Source of the DNA: an uncultured Candidatus Poseidoniales archaeon
GTDB lineage: Archaea; Thermoplasmatota; Poseidoniia; Poseidoniales; Poseidoniaceae
Assembly: GCA_902520595.1 (NCBI GenBank)
Contig: CABYOM010000011.1
Location: 1 to 33,814, forward strand
Length of the DNA stretch: 33,814 nt
Reading direction: 5' to 3'
The notes under the pieces are model-generated. The model searched no databases. It worked only from the letters and a program-made list of their open reading frames with translations, and was not told the DNA's origin. A program made the translations under genes and the position numbers. Below are positions 33,649 to 33,814 of this stretch, piece by piece (the first letter of the stretch is position 1; each line of letters begins with the position of its first letter).

Positions 33649-33814
33649 ATGACTATGGCGCACATAGCAATGGTCGTAACCAATGCCTGTTCACCAGACC
33701 CTCGAGTCTTGCGGCAAGCGGGTTGGCTTGTCCAGCAAGGCCACGAAGTAACCGTTCATGCTTATGATCGAAACCAAGAACATTCTTTGAGTGAATCTTA
33801 CAACGGAGTTCGCA
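33649..33814 (+). CDS. Glycosyltransferase (GT-B / family 4-like), N-terminal fragment
   Basis: Only the first 55 codons are in the window; the frame is open to the right edge. The sequence IAMVVTNACSPDPRVLRQA then GWLVQQGHEVTVHAYDR is the characteristic N-terminal Rossmann strand and helix of GT-B glycosyltransferases (family 4 and relatives). In these the DPRV-x-R-x-A segment follows the first strand and GHEVTV forms the second. Such enzymes move sugars from nucleotide sugars to lipids, glycans or proteins; donor and acceptor cannot be told from this fragment. ATG 33649, 33655 and 33670 are possible starts, with no clear ribosome site. It diverges from gcvPA. Confidence 0.78.
   Translation, partial: MTMAHIAMVVTNACSPDPRVLRQAGWLVQQGHEVTVHAYDRNQEHSLSESYNGVR

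Noticed and set aside
33629-33652. Seven-codon mini-frame before the glycosyltransferase-like gene
   Set aside because: ATG to TGA at this length is expected by chance, and no ribosome site is seen. A leader peptide cannot be supported.
1-33814. CRISPR array, insertion sequence or prophage
   Set aside because: No regularly spaced repeats, transposase or integrase motifs, or terminal inverted repeats were seen on reading both strands. The internal repeats are protein-domain repeats in surface proteins.

Overview
The window most likely comes from a planktonic marine euryarchaeon of the Marine Group II / Ca. Poseidoniales type. Archaeal signs seen in the sequence are a CDP-archaeol synthase, an STT3/AglB-type oligosaccharyltransferase with a WWDYG motif, a stand-alone GMP synthase ATP-pyrophosphatase subunit, a glycine decarboxylase P-protein split into two subunits, tRNAs without encoded CCA, and GGTG(A)-type Shine-Dalgarno sequences. 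Placement in Group II is inference, from the mix of these genes with very large secreted proteins carrying C-terminal membrane anchors. Coding density is high: no gene-free stretch reaches 300 bases. I see no rRNA, CRISPR array, insertion sequence or prophage.

Layout. 1-8468 (minus) is a giant STT3/AglB-like glycosyltransferase that runs off the left edge (at least 2,822 residues). Upstream of it on the same strand is purD (8647-9921). carS (10054-10716, plus) diverges from purD and is followed by a secreted, C-terminally anchored protein (10735-12405). Two minus-strand envelope proteins follow: a three-helix membrane protein (12466-13716) and a signal-peptide protein with a PGF-CTERM-like C-terminus (13817-14755). 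Next come a CAU-anticodon tRNA (14854-14927) and an HD-domain phosphohydrolase (14971-16278), all minus.

From 16397 to 27758 six genes run on the plus strand: a membrane-anchored OB-fold-like protein, a TctA/DUF112-family permease, a 1,644-residue surface protein with six lamin-tail domains and two HKD phospholipase-D motifs, a Bax-inhibitor-1 family protein, a 2-oxoglutarate/Fe(II) oxygenase and a thymidine (pyrimidine-nucleoside) phosphorylase. A tRNA-Asn (27806-27879) follows.

The right end is a minus-strand run transcribed gcvPA, gcvPB, four-helix membrane protein, purE, GMP synthase subunit B, Cys/His-rich orphan. A glycosyltransferase-like gene starts on the plus strand at 33649 and leaves the window.

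How the genes may work together. Purine synthesis (purD, purE, guaAB) sits beside the glycine decarboxylase genes, whose pathway supplies one-carbon units for purines. The centre can be read as a nucleic-acid scavenging and deoxynucleoside salvage neighbourhood: an extracellular PLD-fold enzyme, surface OB-folds, an HD hydrolase of the dNTPase type, and thymidine phosphorylase tightly coupled to a dioxygenase of the superfamily that includes thymine 7-hydroxylase. That reading is inference, not something the sequence proves. The left part is envelope biology: N-glycosylation, archaeal lipid synthesis and anchored surface proteins.
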